A DNA stretch of 64,000 bases from an uncultured Kiloniellaceae bacterium (GCA_947500035.1 CANMQP010000011.1:186001-250000), one strand, 5' to 3'; positions 43,150 to 52,251 are shown, numbered from the stretch's first letter. Notes: a model not told the origin generated them from the sequence alone. Program-made: numbers and translations.

Positions 43150-44022
43150 GTGGACGCAGTTGTTTCAGTTTTTCTGCCGATGTCGTTGGGCGTCATCATG
43201 CTGTCGTTGGGGCTTGGCCTCACTGTCGCGGATTTTGCCGGCATTGTCCGACAGCCCCGCGCCCTAGTCGCGGGACTATCCGCGCAGGTCATCCTGCTGC
43301 CGGTCGTCGTTTACAGCTTCGTTATTGCTTTCGGGATCAGCGGTGAACTCGCCTTTGGGTTCATGCTGTTGGCGGCCAGTCCCGGTGGTGTGACGTCGAA
43401 CATCCTGACCAAGCTGGTCGGCGGCACGCTGGCGCTCTCCATTTCCCTGACCGGGCTGATCAGCCTCTTGTCGGTCATCACCGTGCCTTTGCTGGTCGTG
43501 TTCTGGGCGGGGCTGTTCCTGAATGCCGGCGATGTCACCGTCGATGTGACCAGTCTGGCCCTGAAGATGTTCGCCATCACGACGGTGCCCGTGGTGATCG
43601 GGATGATCTTCCGCGCGGTTGCGAAGGATCTTGCTTTGCGGATCGAACCGGCGCTTTCGCTGATTGCTGCGGTTCTCTTCGTGGTCATCGTTGTCGGGGC
43701 GATTGCCGCATCCTGGAGTGTTCTGGCCGATAACTGGGCCACCCTGGCCCCGATGACGGCCTTGATGGTGCTGTGCCTGCTTGCCCTGGGCTGGGTCATC
43801 GCCCGCATCGTCGGCCTGTCCGCCCCGGACCGTGCGGCCATCGGAATGGAGACAGGCATTCAGAACAGCACCGTGGCGATTACTCTGGCCGGCATCCTGC
43901 ATGCCGGGCCGGAAGCTCTGCCGGTTATCGCCTTGCCCGCCGCCGTGTACGGTATCTTGATGTATCTAGGCGCTTTGCCCGGGGGGTATCTGATGTATCG
44001 TGCCGTGAAGGCAGCCCCATAA
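43150..44022 (+). CDS. Bile acid:sodium symporter-family transporter
   Basis: About 290 residues, roughly ten hydrophobic segments. Family marks include [81 protein letters not shown] and [20 protein letters not shown], the two crossover motifs of the SBF fold. Members carry sodium plus organic acids or sterols. A GTG at 43150, preceded by AGGG, is preferred; an earlier start at 43111 is possible. It is divergent from the TRAP operon across 258 bp; a shared substrate is possible but not shown. Confidence 0.86.
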   Translation: MDAVVSVFLPMSLGVIMLSLGLGLTVADFAGIVRQPRALVAGLSAQVILLPVVVYSFVIAFGISGELAFGFMLLAASPGGVTSNILTKLVGGTLALSISLTGLISLLSVITVPLLVVFWAGLFLNAGDVTVDVTSLALKMFAITTVPVVIGMIFRAVAKDLALRIEPALSLIAAVLFVVIVVGAIAASWSVLADNWATLAPMTALMVLCLLALGWVIARIVGLSAPDRAAIGMETGIQNSTVAITLAGILHAGPEALPVIALPAAVYGILMYLGALPGGYLMYRAVKAAP

Positions 44023-44184
44023 GGGCGAGAAGCCGGCAGCTGCAATATGGTCGGCGAATCAAGGTATTCGGTCGCGATGACTCCGGTGTCTGGCCGGTGC
44101 TACGCCATTGGGACTCGGAAAAACTGCGAGCCTTCTCTTCGGCACAAATCAGGGCCAAGTGTCTCGTATGGATTCATGTCGAAT

Positions 44185-44261
<77 letters not shown>

Positions 44262-44408
44262 CTGGAGGTTGACCGTTCTTCACAATACCGGTGGAAAACC
44301 ATCACGCTCTTACGAGATGCGGCGGAACATACTGCAAGCCGGGGGCTTGGTAAAGAGGGCTTCTTCGTTGTGTGGGGTCCGGTGATTCGGCGGAATGGGC
44401 GCTGCGGT

Positions 44409-45023
44409 TCAGGCCTTGGGATTCGTCAGTTTCGTGATGTCGTCCCAGACCATCAGGCGATAGTCGAGCAATCTGTCGCCAAGCATCTCCTGTGCGACCA
44501 GTTTTCCGACCGCGCCGAGTCTTTCATAGAAGCGGATGGCGTCCGCGTTGCCATCAAGAACCTCCAGGGACAGGTTTTTACAACCCCGTGCCGCGGCGCA
44601 GGCGGCGGCGTCTTGAAGCAGGCGCTTACCGATCCCGCCGCCGCGCAGGCCCGGACGCACATGCAGATTATCGACGTAAGCGTCGTAGCCCTCTTTGTAA
44701 TTGATCCAGAGCGTGATGAAGCCGACGAGCGCGCCTTCTTGTTCGGCCAGACGGATAAATCCCTCCGGTCGTTGTGAGTTTCCGGACCGGGCCAGCAGGT
44801 CATTCCCCAGCAAACCCTGCCAGCGTTCCCGGTGTTCTCCGGCCAATGGCCCGTCGAGGTAGCTGTCGCTTGCAAGGCCGCGGTAGGCGCTTTGCCAGCT
44901 TTCGCTGTGCAGTCCGGCCACATTCATGGCATCGGCCGCCTCGGCGTCGCGAATGCGAATGCCGTCGGATGGCGAGGCGTCAGATTGCGGAGCGGAGGTA
45001 TCCGAACTGATATGTGAGGACAT
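44409..45023 (-). CDS. GNAT-family N-acetyltransferase
   Basis: About 204 residues. After a polar N-terminus, [30 protein letters not shown] starts the fold. The acetyl-CoA binding motif A is [56 protein letters not shown], with the R/Q-x-x-G-x-G/A loop as RGGGIG. Substrate unknown. The frame extends to 45068; ATG 45023 is preferred, though neither start has a strong ribosome site. It lies about 150 bp from the tRNA. Confidence 0.88.
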   Translation of the reverse strand: MSSHISSDTSAPQSDASPSDGIRIRDAEAADAMNVAGLHSESWQSAYRGLASDSYLDGPLAGEHRERWQGLLGNDLLARSGNSQRPEGFIRLAEQEGALVGFITLWINYKEGYDAYVDNLHVRPGLRGGGIGKRLLQDAAACAAARGCKNLSLEVLDGNADAIRFYERLGAVGKLVAQEMLGDRLLDYRLMVWDDITKLTNPKA

Positions 45024-45147
45024 GACGCGGACCGGACGGCTTGAACACTGGGCCGTCCCTTTTGGCACTTGCGTCCGACGGGCGTCAAGCAGGCTCTCGG
45101 TTAACCCAAGCGCTCAACAGGCCCAAGTCCTAAGTTGGTTTGGGCGT

Positions 45148-45477
45148 CTAGTTTGCCTGACCCGCGCGCAGGCGGTAGCGGCCGTCTTTCATGCATTCGA
45201 AGACGTCTTCGACATTCGGGTGGCGCACCGGGCCGCCATCCTCGTCCTGCAGCAGATTCTGTTCGGAAACGTAAGCGACGTAAGGACCGTCCGCGTTTTC
45301 GGCGAAGAGATGATAGAAAGGCTGATCTTTTGCCGGGCGCAGATCCTCAGGAATGGCGTCGTACCACTCCTCGCTGTTGGAAAAGACAGGATCCACGTCA
45401 AAGATCACGCCGCGGAAAGGGTAAACCCTGTGGCGGACGATTTCACCGATACCGAATTTTGCGGTCGAGGACTCCAT
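45148..45477 (-). CDS. hspQ: Heat shock protein HspQ
   Basis: 109 residues. KFGIGEIVRHRVYPFRGVIFDVDPVFSNSEEWYDAIPEDLRPAKDQPFYHLFAEN and YVAYVSEQNLLQDEDGGPVRHPNVEDVF match HspQ (YccV), a small protein that acts as specificity factor for Lon protease and in hemimethylated-DNA binding in E. coli. AAGGA lies just before the ATG. Length is normal (about 105). Confidence 0.92.
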   Translation of the reverse strand: MESSTAKFGIGEIVRHRVYPFRGVIFDVDPVFSNSEEWYDAIPEDLRPAKDQPFYHLFAENADGPYVAYVSEQNLLQDEDGGPVRHPNVEDVFECMKDGRYRLRAGQAN

Positions 45478-45711
45478 GGCTTCCTTAATTCTCTGGCGTG
45501 CAAGCGCTGCGGACGTCTCAAATCGATAAGATGTACCTGCAGTATACAGTCAGTTGGTTAACGCCGGTTTTATCCTGTCGTGCCCCGCGCCGTAAAGTGA
45601 GGAATATTTCGTAGCAGATAAAGTAGATCCGGATGGCAGGCTGTTTACCATTTTCAACAGGACGAAAATCCAGGTTCCGGGCGGCGTCTCTGGGTCGTGG
45701 CGCTTCGGCCG

Positions 45712-46227
45712 TCAGCAGCTGATGCAGGGATCCAGCGGTAGATCCTGCGCCAGCCAGCCAGATCCGTTTGCACTCCCAAGCATCCCTTCCTTGATATTCA
45801 AGACCTGGGTAAAGCCCGCGGCCTGCAAGGCGCTCAGCGCCCGGGTCGAGCGGTTACCCCGGGCGCAGATCAAGGCAATCGGCGTATCCAACTGGCCGTT
45901 AACCGAGCGTGTCATGGCACGGACGAAACCTTCGATACCGCCCGGATCATGGATGCTGACGGGCCTCGCACCTGCGGGAACGCCGGTTTGTTTCCATTCC
46001 TGTGGTGAGCGGACATCGATGATGGTCACTTCACCGCGTTTCGCGCGTGCGAGGGCTTCCGCACCCGTGATGTTCCGGCTGTCGACGGCGGCTAGATTCG
46101 GATCTTTCTCAGCGGAGAAGGAAGGTCTGGCAAACGCAAGAACTGAGCCCACAGCGGCCAGCGAGATGAAACCGGCGAGCAGATTGCGGCGGTTCACGTC
46201 GATCAAACGGGCTTGGCTGTGATGCAT
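45712..46227 (-). CDS. Exported rhodanese-domain protein
   Basis: 171 residues. A twin-arginine-like N-terminus (DVNRRNLLAGFISLAAVGSVLAF) suggests export. One rhodanese domain: VTIIDVRSPQEWKQTGVPAGA, then the active-site loop ICARGNRSTRALSALQAAGF with the catalytic Cys. Possible roles are sulfur transfer or periplasmic thiosulfate/cyanide handling. AGGAGA lies six to seven bases before ATG. Candidate Fur-like boxes lie about 90-135 bp upstream. The C-terminal CISC adds two more Cys residues, a possible metal or disulfide tail. Confidence 0.86.
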   Translation of the reverse strand: MHHSQARLIDVNRRNLLAGFISLAAVGSVLAFARPSFSAEKDPNLAAVDSRNITGAEALARAKRGEVTIIDVRSPQEWKQTGVPAGARPVSIHDPGGIEGFVRAMTRSVNGQLDTPIALICARGNRSTRALSALQAAGFTQVLNIKEGMLGSANGSGWLAQDLPLDPCISC

Positions 46228-46318
46228 CGGGACTCTCCTGCGGCGGTCTGCGCTGTGGTCGGCGTTTTTTCGGCTCTTTGCCTCACGATAAAGGCTCTAG
46301 GTTGCCGCTTTCTGAAGA

Positions 46319-46361
46319 CGAGAATCAGTCTCAAATTCGTTCTATAAAAGAATGGTTCTCG
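46319..46361. promoter_or_regulatory. Two Fur-like boxes upstream of the rhodanese gene
   Basis: CGAGAATCAGTCTCA (46319-46333) and AAAGAATGGTTCTCG (46347-46361) each resemble a 7-1-7 iron box (the first matches about ten of 14 positions). They are 28 bp apart. The left is part of an imperfect palindrome GAGA-N5-TCTC. Assignment is tentative. Confidence 0.35.
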
Positions 46362-46442
46362 TTTCATCCAGTTCAAGAACCCGAAGCTCAAACTAGGATG
46401 ATCCTTGTGTAACATGCCAGTCACAAGAGCGCGAAGGCGACC

Positions 46443-47567
46443 TTATGCCGCCCCGCCTCTGGTCTGTCTGTCGATCTGTTCCTGCAAAACCGGATCCCGC
46501 AGGAAGCTTAAAAGCGTGAAGCGCCGTCCCTTGGTCACCGGCAGCGCTTCATGAATCAGAGAGCAGGAAAAGAGGATCGCATCGCCGCTTTTGGGCCGGT
46601 ATGCCTCCGGGCCATATTCAGGAAAGCGCAAGCCGCCGCCCTCGTAGTCCTCGGTATTGAGATTGAGGGTCAGCGCGAACATGCGGGCTTGCGTGCTCGG
46701 GGTGGTGTTGTCCCGGTGCGGCCGAAAAAAATCGCCCCGTTCTGCATCGTAGCAGGTGATCACGAAGCGGTCGAAGCGAAAGCGCTGGAAGTAGAAGGCC
46801 TTGGCCAGCTCGGGGGCAATCCGGCGCCCCACCATTTGGGCCAGCCAGGTATCCAGCTCAGGATCCTGGACCTGGTGATCGCGCCGCTGTTTCATCCCGG
46901 AATCGATCTGGCGGGTGTCTTTTCCGTCGATCCGGGTGGTGACGGTGCCTTCTTCGTTTTTCTGTTTCCAACGGGCGATCAGGGCATCGCAGTCGGCGCG
47001 ATCAAGCACTTTGGGTACGATCAGGACCGGCGCCGTGCGCTGCGGCTCGGTCTCAAGGGGGGCGGGCAGCCTGTCGCTGTAGAAGCGCATCACTGTCTCG
47101 CCCAGCGCTCCCCTGGCGATGTCCGTCAGGGCAATGCTCTTAAGCAGCCGCTGGTTTTCGTCCAGCAGCAGGCAAAAGGCCTGATCGGGGGCGAAGCCGC
47201 TTTTCTTGATGATTTCCGAGGATACTTTACCGTCCGGATCACCGTAAAACAGGAACGGTACTGCGTGCCGCTGTCCGAGCTGCTTGACGGACTCGACCGG
47301 CAGTCTGCCAATGGCAAAGACATCGATGCGGGCTTCCTGCAGCACCGGATAAGCTGCTGTCAATTCCGCCAGCGCTTGTGTATTTCGGGGTGTGTCGTCC
47401 GGGAACAGGAAGACCAGGTTCCGGAAGCCGCGGGTCTTTTCGTAGAAAACCCAGAGGTAGCCATCGCTGGCCGGCAGTAGGAAATTACCCAGCCGGTCAC
47501 CCGGGGCCAGTGGCGGCCGGTCCGCGAGCGGCGGCAGGGCGGCCGAGGTTGCGTCTGTTGAGCTCAA
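46443..47567 (-). CDS. Fe(II)/2-oxoglutarate dioxygenase with N-terminal peroxiredoxin-like domain
   Basis: 374 residues. The N-terminal ~165 residues have a thioredoxin/peroxiredoxin-like fold (RLGNFLLPASDGYLWVFYEKTRGFRNLVFLFPDDTPRNTQALAEL, IDVFAIGRLP, FLFYGDPDGKVSSEI) but no Cys where the peroxidatic Cys should be. The C-terminal prolyl-4-hydroxylase-like domain has the iron triad His284/Asp286 (FRPHRDNTT) and the distal His in FSCSLIHEALPV, with Arg for 2-oxoglutarate in GRRFTLLSF. The start is a TTG at 47567; upstream AGGA supports it weakly. Likely hydroxylates a protein or small molecule; substrate unknown. Confidence 0.82.
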   Translation of the reverse strand: MSSTDATSAALPPLADRPPLAPGDRLGNFLLPASDGYLWVFYEKTRGFRNLVFLFPDDTPRNTQALAELTAAYPVLQEARIDVFAIGRLPVESVKQLGQRHAVPFLFYGDPDGKVSSEIIKKSGFAPDQAFCLLLDENQRLLKSIALTDIARGALGETVMRFYSDRLPAPLETEPQRTAPVLIVPKVLDRADCDALIARWKQKNEEGTVTTRIDGKDTRQIDSGMKQRRDHQVQDPELDTWLAQMVGRRIAPELAKAFYFQRFRFDRFVITCYDAERGDFFRPHRDNTTPSTQARMFALTLNLNTEDYEGGGLRFPEYGPEAYRPKSGDAILFSCSLIHEALPVTKGRRFTLLSFLRDPVLQEQIDRQTRGGAA

Positions 47568-47849
47568 TGACTTCGAGTCCTAGGAAACCGGAACGTTCCG
47601 GGGAAACCCATTAGGTAAGCGCGGGACTCGTTAGCGTCAATACGGATGCGGAGCCGGTCCGAAACAGGCGAGCTGTTCACCTTTGGTCAGCGCTTTTGCG
47701 CTATTTTCGCAGAGGTTCAGGGCATTTGAGGGTTTTGAGCAAAGCTTCCATCTCTGCTAAAGATATCTGGACATTCCCTGCGCCGCCCCAACATAAGGCG
47801 TCGTGTGACTGCTGATCTGCCGTTCCTTTTTTTAACTTTCCGGACCGTT

Positions 47850-48446
47850 ATGACCGAACAAGCGCCCCGAGCCGACAAAGCCCCGAAATGGCTGAAACCG
47901 ACGACCGAATATGGTCCGCTGGCGGTTTTCTTCCTGGCCTACTACCTCCAGAAGGATTTACTGGTTGCGACCGGAGGTTTGATGGCGGCCACGGCAGTGT
48001 CTTTGGTTCTTTCTCTGGTCACGATCAAGAAAGTCCCCATGATGCCGCTGATCACCGCGATTATTGTCGGTGTGTTCGGTGGTCTGACACTGCTTTTGAA
48101 CGATGAAACCTTCATTAAATTGAAGCCCACCATTGTTCAGGCACTGTTCGCGGTGATCCTGCTGGGTGGCCTGGCCTTCAGTAAGGCATTGCTGAAGCCG
48201 GTCATGGGGTCTGCCTGGCCCATGAGTGAGACAGGCTGGCGGAGGCTGACCCTGCATTTCGGCTTGTTTTTCGCGGCCATGGCGGTTCTGAACGAGGTTG
48301 TCTGGCGTACGCAAAGCGAGGAATTCTGGGTGAATTTTAAGGTGTTCGGCCTGATGGGCCTGACCTTCCTGTTCGTTCTGACCCAGATTCCCCTGATGAA
48401 CCGCTATGCCCTGACGGAAGAGACCGAGGAACGAAGCGAGGGCTGA
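47850..48446 (+). CDS. yciB: Inner-membrane septation protein A (YciB/IspZ)
   Basis: 198 residues with about five to six transmembrane helices. YGPLAVFFLAYYLQKDLLVATGGLMAATAVSLVLSLV, KKVPMMPLITAIIVGVFGGLTLLLNDETFIKLKPTIVQALFAVILLGG and GWRRLTLHFGLFFAAMAVLNEVVWR are signature regions of the YciB family, which influences envelope and septation. The ATG at 47850 is preferred over the longer frame to 47805. It is convergent with the hydrolase gene, 6 bp apart. Confidence 0.92.
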   Translation: MTEQAPRADKAPKWLKPTTEYGPLAVFFLAYYLQKDLLVATGGLMAATAVSLVLSLVTIKKVPMMPLITAIIVGVFGGLTLLLNDETFIKLKPTIVQALFAVILLGGLAFSKALLKPVMGSAWPMSETGWRRLTLHFGLFFAAMAVLNEVVWRTQSEEFWVNFKVFGLMGLTFLFVLTQIPLMNRYALTEETEERSEG

Positions 48447-48452
48447 GTGAGA

Positions 48453-49628
48453 TCACGACTCAGCGGCGGTTTCGGCTTTTGCTGTGCTGGCTGAGTCCTC
48501 GAGCGGCTCCTGAAAGGCCTCCAAAGCCTCTCGTGCCAGCGCTTCGGCGCCTGAAGGCAGAGGTTCCGGTGTTTCTAAATCTCTGGCCTCATCCGCTTGA
48601 AATTCGATCCATTGCAGGATATCCGCCATGACGAGACCAGCGTCGAGATCCCGCAGCAGCATGTGCCAGCCGTTGCTGTAGAGCGCCAGGCGCTGCTCAG
48701 AGCGCCTTTCCTCAGGCAACATGCTCCAGAGCTGCAAAGTGGGTTCGCGCGGGACGATTTCATCCTTATCACCGTACAACAGTAGCGCCGGCCGCTTCAG
48801 GGCGGGCGCGGCGGTCAGCGCCTGATCCATCAAATTGACGAGCCCGTGGATGGCTGCGACGCGGGTACCCTTGATGACCAGTGGATCGCGGCCGAGACCG
48901 CGCAGCATTTCGATATTGTCCGAAGCCTGGATCTTCAGGCCCGAACCCGTAAATTTTGCCCAGGGGATTGTGTGCGCACTCAACCACAGCGCTGTGCGTT
49001 GATACCAGGGCATGGTCGAGCGGGCCCAAACTGCGGGCGCCGAGAGGATCACGCCGTCGGCTTCCGGTGGATTGGGGGAATTGAACGCTGCGAGAATCAC
49101 CGCTCCGCCCATGGATTCTCCCAAGAGGTAAAGCGGTTTGCCGGGGTGACGTTGCCGCAAGACGCGGCTGGCGTCCGCTAGATCGCCGGTCAGGACGTCG
49201 CTGCCCGCCCAAAGTCCCCGATGTGGTGCCTCGCCAAATCCCCGCTGATCGTATGCATAGACTGCAATCCCCAATGCCGCGAAGACCTGGCCCGGGTTCT
49301 CGAAGGCCTTGGAGTAGTCATTGAAGCCGTGTAGCGCCAGAACCACCGCTTTGATTTCCGCCTGCTGTTCGGCAGGAGTCTCGTCGTTGTTTGCAGCTGT
49401 GCCTGCCCCCGTGGCTGGCGGCAGCCATTTGCGTAGCGGAAGGGATAGCCCGTCGGCGGTTGTAAAGCTATCTTCGACAATCAGTGGCCCATCGATGTTT
49501 CCCGGCCCCAGGGGCGCCAGGTTGGGCGCACAGGCCGTCAGAAGCACCATGGCCAGGGCTGCGGCAACGACCCGCAATCCGGTCCTGTGGCGTGATCTGC
49601 CTGACTGGGCTGAAGTCTCGGTCCTCAA
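48453..49628 (-). CDS. Lipoprotein alpha/beta hydrolase, monoacylglycerol-lipase type
   Basis: 391 residues. Signal peptide with lipobox LLTAC. The hydrolase domain has AVVLALHGFNDYSKAF (oxyanion region), YAYDQRGFGEAP, the nucleophile elbow LLGESMGGAVI, and the acid Asp in LLLYGDKDEIVP with His in SNGWHMLLRDLD. This Hydrolase_4 type cleaves acylglycerols or lysophospholipids. A TTG start, with GAGGG six bases upstream, overlaps the ABC ATPase stop as TTGA. The C-terminal ~65 residues are an acidic low-complexity tail. It is the second gene of a two-gene unit. Confidence 0.86.
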   Translation of the reverse strand: MRTETSAQSGRSRHRTGLRVVAAALAMVLLTACAPNLAPLGPGNIDGPLIVEDSFTTADGLSLPLRKWLPPATGAGTAANNDETPAEQQAEIKAVVLALHGFNDYSKAFENPGQVFAALGIAVYAYDQRGFGEAPHRGLWAGSDVLTGDLADASRVLRQRHPGKPLYLLGESMGGAVILAAFNSPNPPEADGVILSAPAVWARSTMPWYQRTALWLSAHTIPWAKFTGSGLKIQASDNIEMLRGLGRDPLVIKGTRVAAIHGLVNLMDQALTAAPALKRPALLLYGDKDEIVPREPTLQLWSMLPEERRSEQRLALYSNGWHMLLRDLDAGLVMADILQWIEFQADEARDLETPEPLPSGAEALAREALEAFQEPLEDSASTAKAETAAES

Positions 49629-50596
49629 TGTGCGCCCTCGTCGTGGGCACCGCGGGTAAGCTGCAGGAAAATGTCCTCGAGATCCGACTGATCCGTCGTC
49701 ACGTCTGCAATCTTCAGGTTTGCGGCGGAAACCGCATCGAGAATTCCGGAAACGGCGCTCTCGCTGGCGCGGTAGTGAAACACCAGTTTGCGCGGCTCGG
49801 GGTGATCGATGTTAAAGGCTGTCAGCGAGTCGGGAATCTGCTGCAGGTCCTCGGCCAGCACAATCGCGAGGGACTTGTTGTCCAGACGCGCCAGTAAAGC
49901 CGGCGTCGTATCGCAGGCGATCACCCGGCCGTGGTTGATGATCGCGATCTGGTCGCAGAGTTCCTCGGCTTCCTCGAGATAGTGGGTGGTCAGCAGGACC
50001 GTAGTGCCGTTCGCGTTCAATTCGCGCACATGCGCCCAGAGTTGCTGGCGCAGTTCGATATCGACGCCCGCGGTGGGTTCGTCCAGGACCAGAACCGGTG
50101 GATTGTGAACCATGGCTTTGGCAACCATCAGGCGCCGGCGCATGCCGCCCGAGAGAGTGCGGGCGTAGGCGTTGGCTTTGTCCGAAAGTCCCAGTGCCGC
50201 CAGAATTTCGTCCGATTGCCGTTCGCGGGGAGGAACGCCGTAAAGACCTGCCTGCAGCTCCAGGAGCTCGCGCGGGGTGAAGAAGGGGTCGACATTCAGT
50301 TCCTGCGGCACGACGCCGATCGCCGCGCGGGCCTGCCGGGTATCGCTGTTGATATCCAGGTCCCAGATCCGCGCGCTGCCGCTGGTTTTATTCACCAGCC
50401 CGGCCAGAATGTTGATCATGGTCGACTTGCCCGCGCCGTTCGGGCCCAGCAGCCCGAACACCGATCCACGCGGAATTGCCAGGTCCACGTCGATCAGCGC
50501 CTTCTTGGCTTCGCTCTTGCCGCTGGCTTGATAGGTCTTGGTCAGACCTTTCAGCTCGACGGCGTACTTCGGCAGGGTCTTGACGTCGGCATTCAT
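49625..50596 (-). CDS. ABC transporter ATP-binding protein (ABC-2 type)
   Basis: 323 residues. Walker A GLLGPNGAGKSTMINILAGL, Q-loop VVPQELNVDPFFTPRELLELQ, signature LSGGMRRRLMVAKAM, Walker B VLVLDEPTAGVD, and H-loop TTHYLEEAEEL. It belongs to the CcmA/NatA-like class of exporter ATPases. The C-terminal extension after residue ~225 is typical of that class. No permease gene lies next to it; instead a lipoprotein hydrolase is translated from its stop codon. The open frame extends to 50785, but ATG 50596 is the normal start. Export of a lipid or cell-envelope substrate is a guess. Confidence 0.9.
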   Translation of the reverse strand: MNADVKTLPKYAVELKGLTKTYQASGKSEAKKALIDVDLAIPRGSVFGLLGPNGAGKSTMINILAGLVNKTSGSARIWDLDINSDTRQARAAIGVVPQELNVDPFFTPRELLELQAGLYGVPPRERQSDEILAALGLSDKANAYARTLSGGMRRRLMVAKAMVHNPPVLVLDEPTAGVDIELRQQLWAHVRELNANGTTVLLTTHYLEEAEELCDQIAIINHGRVIACDTTPALLARLDNKSLAIVLAEDLQQIPDSLTAFNIDHPEPRKLVFHYRASESAVSGILDAVSAANLKIADVTTDQSDLEDIFLQLTRGAHDEGAH

Positions 50597-50843
50597 GGTG
50601 ACGTCATCCAGTTGTTGAACGCTCAAGGCATCGGACCTAATCGTTGATGTTTCCCGTTTTCCGGCAGCATGATGGCGGATCACAGACGCGCAGCGTTTGA
50701 ACTGAATCGGCGGTACACGCCGCGGTTCAGAGGTTCCTGGGGTTTCGTTACTGCGCAGTGAACGCCATTGATCCTGCAGCGCCAATGGGTATCATCCGCA
50801 AAGATAGGGGTCAAATCGCGCCGGTTAAAGCCCTTGCTACCTA

Positions 50844-51107
50844 GGGTCTGTTGAGGTTCAGGCTGTCGTCGTGGCGGATCATATTTTGTCAGCAGTTAGG
50901 AGCGAGTGACGCCGTGTGGCGGGCCCCACACGAGGCGCTCGCGACGCAGGGGCTGAAAATGTATGATCCGTCCTGAAAGGATTGGCCAGAGCTAAATCAA
51001 GATCGCGTCGCTCGTCGTTGAATATGCCCAACATGTTCTGCCTCCTTGCTCCTAATCTTGATTTAGCTCTGACCAACCCCGGCGGCAGCCTGAACCTCAA
51101 CAAACCC
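50844..51107. mobile_element. 264 bp MITE-like element with terminal inverted repeats
   Basis: The ends are inverted repeats of 28 bp with three mismatches, outer bases GGGTYTGTTGAGGTTCAGGC. Both ends are flanked by TA (50842-50843 and 51108-51109), as expected for a TA or short target duplication. Inside are two more inverted pairs: 50875-50893 / 50952-50970 (16 of 19 match) and 50982-51003 / 51055-51076 (21 of 22 match). There is no transposase; the small minus-strand frame across it is not a gene. It resembles a deleted IS5-type element. The rest of the 640 bp gap (50597-50843 and 51108-51235) is plain. Confidence 0.75.
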
Positions 51108-51235
51108 TAATGTGCGCAGCGGAAGGTTTCTGGTATCGACCTGCGTGCGTTTAAGGAGTAAGGATCGCTCTGCTGCGAAACCGGGCTACGAAACTGGGCT
51201 GCGAAGCTATCGAATTGAGAAGAGGGGGAGTTACC

Positions 51236-51412
51236 ATGGAACCGGCCGAAACCTTGAGCGTTGAGTCCGAAATCGTCGCCTGTGACGGCGGTAACGGCCC
51301 GCTCGGCCACCCCCGCGTCTACCTCAATATGGAGGGCAAGGGTCAGATTGACTGTCCCTATTGCGGCCGCCGCTATGTCCTTGCCGAGGGTGCGGTATCC
51401 GGCGGGCACTGA
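51236..51412 (+). CDS. Small zinc-finger protein, zf-CHCC family
   Basis: 58 residues. Metal ligands C16, H25, C40 and C43 (CDGGNGPLGHPRVYLNM and IDCPYCGRRYVL) are the zf-CHCC pattern also seen in the complex I accessory subunit NDUFS6. Alphaproteobacterial members are conserved and of unknown detailed role, perhaps in respiratory complex assembly. GGGGGAG six bases before ATG 51236 fixes the start. It is convergent with the TetR gene, 21 bp away. Confidence 0.88.
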   Translation: MEPAETLSVESEIVACDGGNGPLGHPRVYLNMEGKGQIDCPYCGRRYVLAEGAVSGGH

Positions 51413-51433
51413 CGCACCCGATGTATCCGGGTC

Positions 51434-51997
51434 CTATCGCTTCACTTCCAGACGTTGCTTCAGGCGCGAAAGAGACCGGCTGAAAACCGCCGGCTGATCC
51501 AGGCTGCGGGCCAGCACCAAAGCCCCCTGAATTCCGCCCACCACCTCTTCTGACAGGTCACGTGCCTCGATATGCTTGTGACCGGCACGGACCAGGCAGG
51601 CTTCCAGGTCAGCGACCCAGGTCTTGAAGTAGCCGCGCACCTGATCCTCGAAGCGCTCGCATTCCCGGCCCAGGGCAAAGGCGCCGACGAGGCAGACACG
51701 GTGGCCCGAGCGGAAGTAGCTGTCGACGGCTTCGAACATTTTCGCGATTGCGGCGTCCGCATTCCGGTCCTCGCGCAGGGGCTTAAAGACCCTGTTTTCG
51801 AACCATCCGCCAATCTCCTCCAGCACGGCTTCGGCCATCTCTTCCTTCCCGCCGGGGAAGAAGTGGTAAAGGCTGCCCTTGCCCATCTTGGTTTGCGCCG
51901 TGATGACGGAGAGGGTCGTGCCCTCAAAGCCATGCGTCCTGAAGACTTCGGCCAGAGCCATGATCGCGTCGCTGCGTTCCGAAACCAGTCGTGCCAT
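51434..51997 (-). CDS. TetR/AcrR-family transcriptional regulator
   Basis: 187 residues. N-terminal helix-turn-helix (IMALAEVFRTHGFEGTTLSVITAQTKMGKGSLYHFFPGGKEEMAEAVLEEI) is typical of the TetR family. The C-terminal ligand domain includes HRVCLVGAFALGRECERFEDQVRGYF, with a conserved Cys near the pocket. It is divergent from the DUF1348 gene, and a perfect palindrome lies between them. Confidence 0.93.
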   Translation of the reverse strand: MARLVSERSDAIMALAEVFRTHGFEGTTLSVITAQTKMGKGSLYHFFPGGKEEMAEAVLEEIGGWFENRVFKPLREDRNADAAIAKMFEAVDSYFRSGHRVCLVGAFALGRECERFEDQVRGYFKTWVADLEACLVRAGHKHIEARDLSEEVVGGIQGALVLARSLDQPAVFSRSLSRLKQRLEVKR

Positions 51998-52172
51998 CTC
52001 TTAATCCTGAAGGGCTCACTTATCTTCGGCCATCTTTCACGAGATCGCCGAAACTTCAACGCAGCGCCGCAAGTAACTGCGCAGACCCTCTATCCGGCCC
52101 TCTACTGCGTCAATCGCGTCAAACCCTTCTCCTATGAGATGGGGGCTTGAATTGAAAGCCTCGATCGCCAAT

Positions 52173-52188
52173 TGTACTGATCAGTACA
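52173..52188. promoter_or_regulatory. Palindromic operator TGTACTGATCAGTACA
   Basis: Perfect 16 bp inverted repeat between the tetR-family gene and the divergent DUF1348 gene, 64 bp before the latter's start. It has the size and position of a TetR operator. It probably controls both genes. Confidence 0.7.
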
Positions 52189-52251
52189 TTGTGTAACGGA
52201 AGGTCTAATTCAAGACCGGACTTAGACTGAGTGAATGGAGAAAGCCACATC

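Noticed and set aside
46203-46424. 73-residue minus-strand frame upstream of the rhodanese
   Set aside because: Overlaps the rhodanese start and the candidate Fur boxes; no domain.
50879-51103. 74-residue minus-strand frame across the MITE-like element
   Set aside because: It lies almost wholly inside inverted repeats, so its openness is explained by the element.
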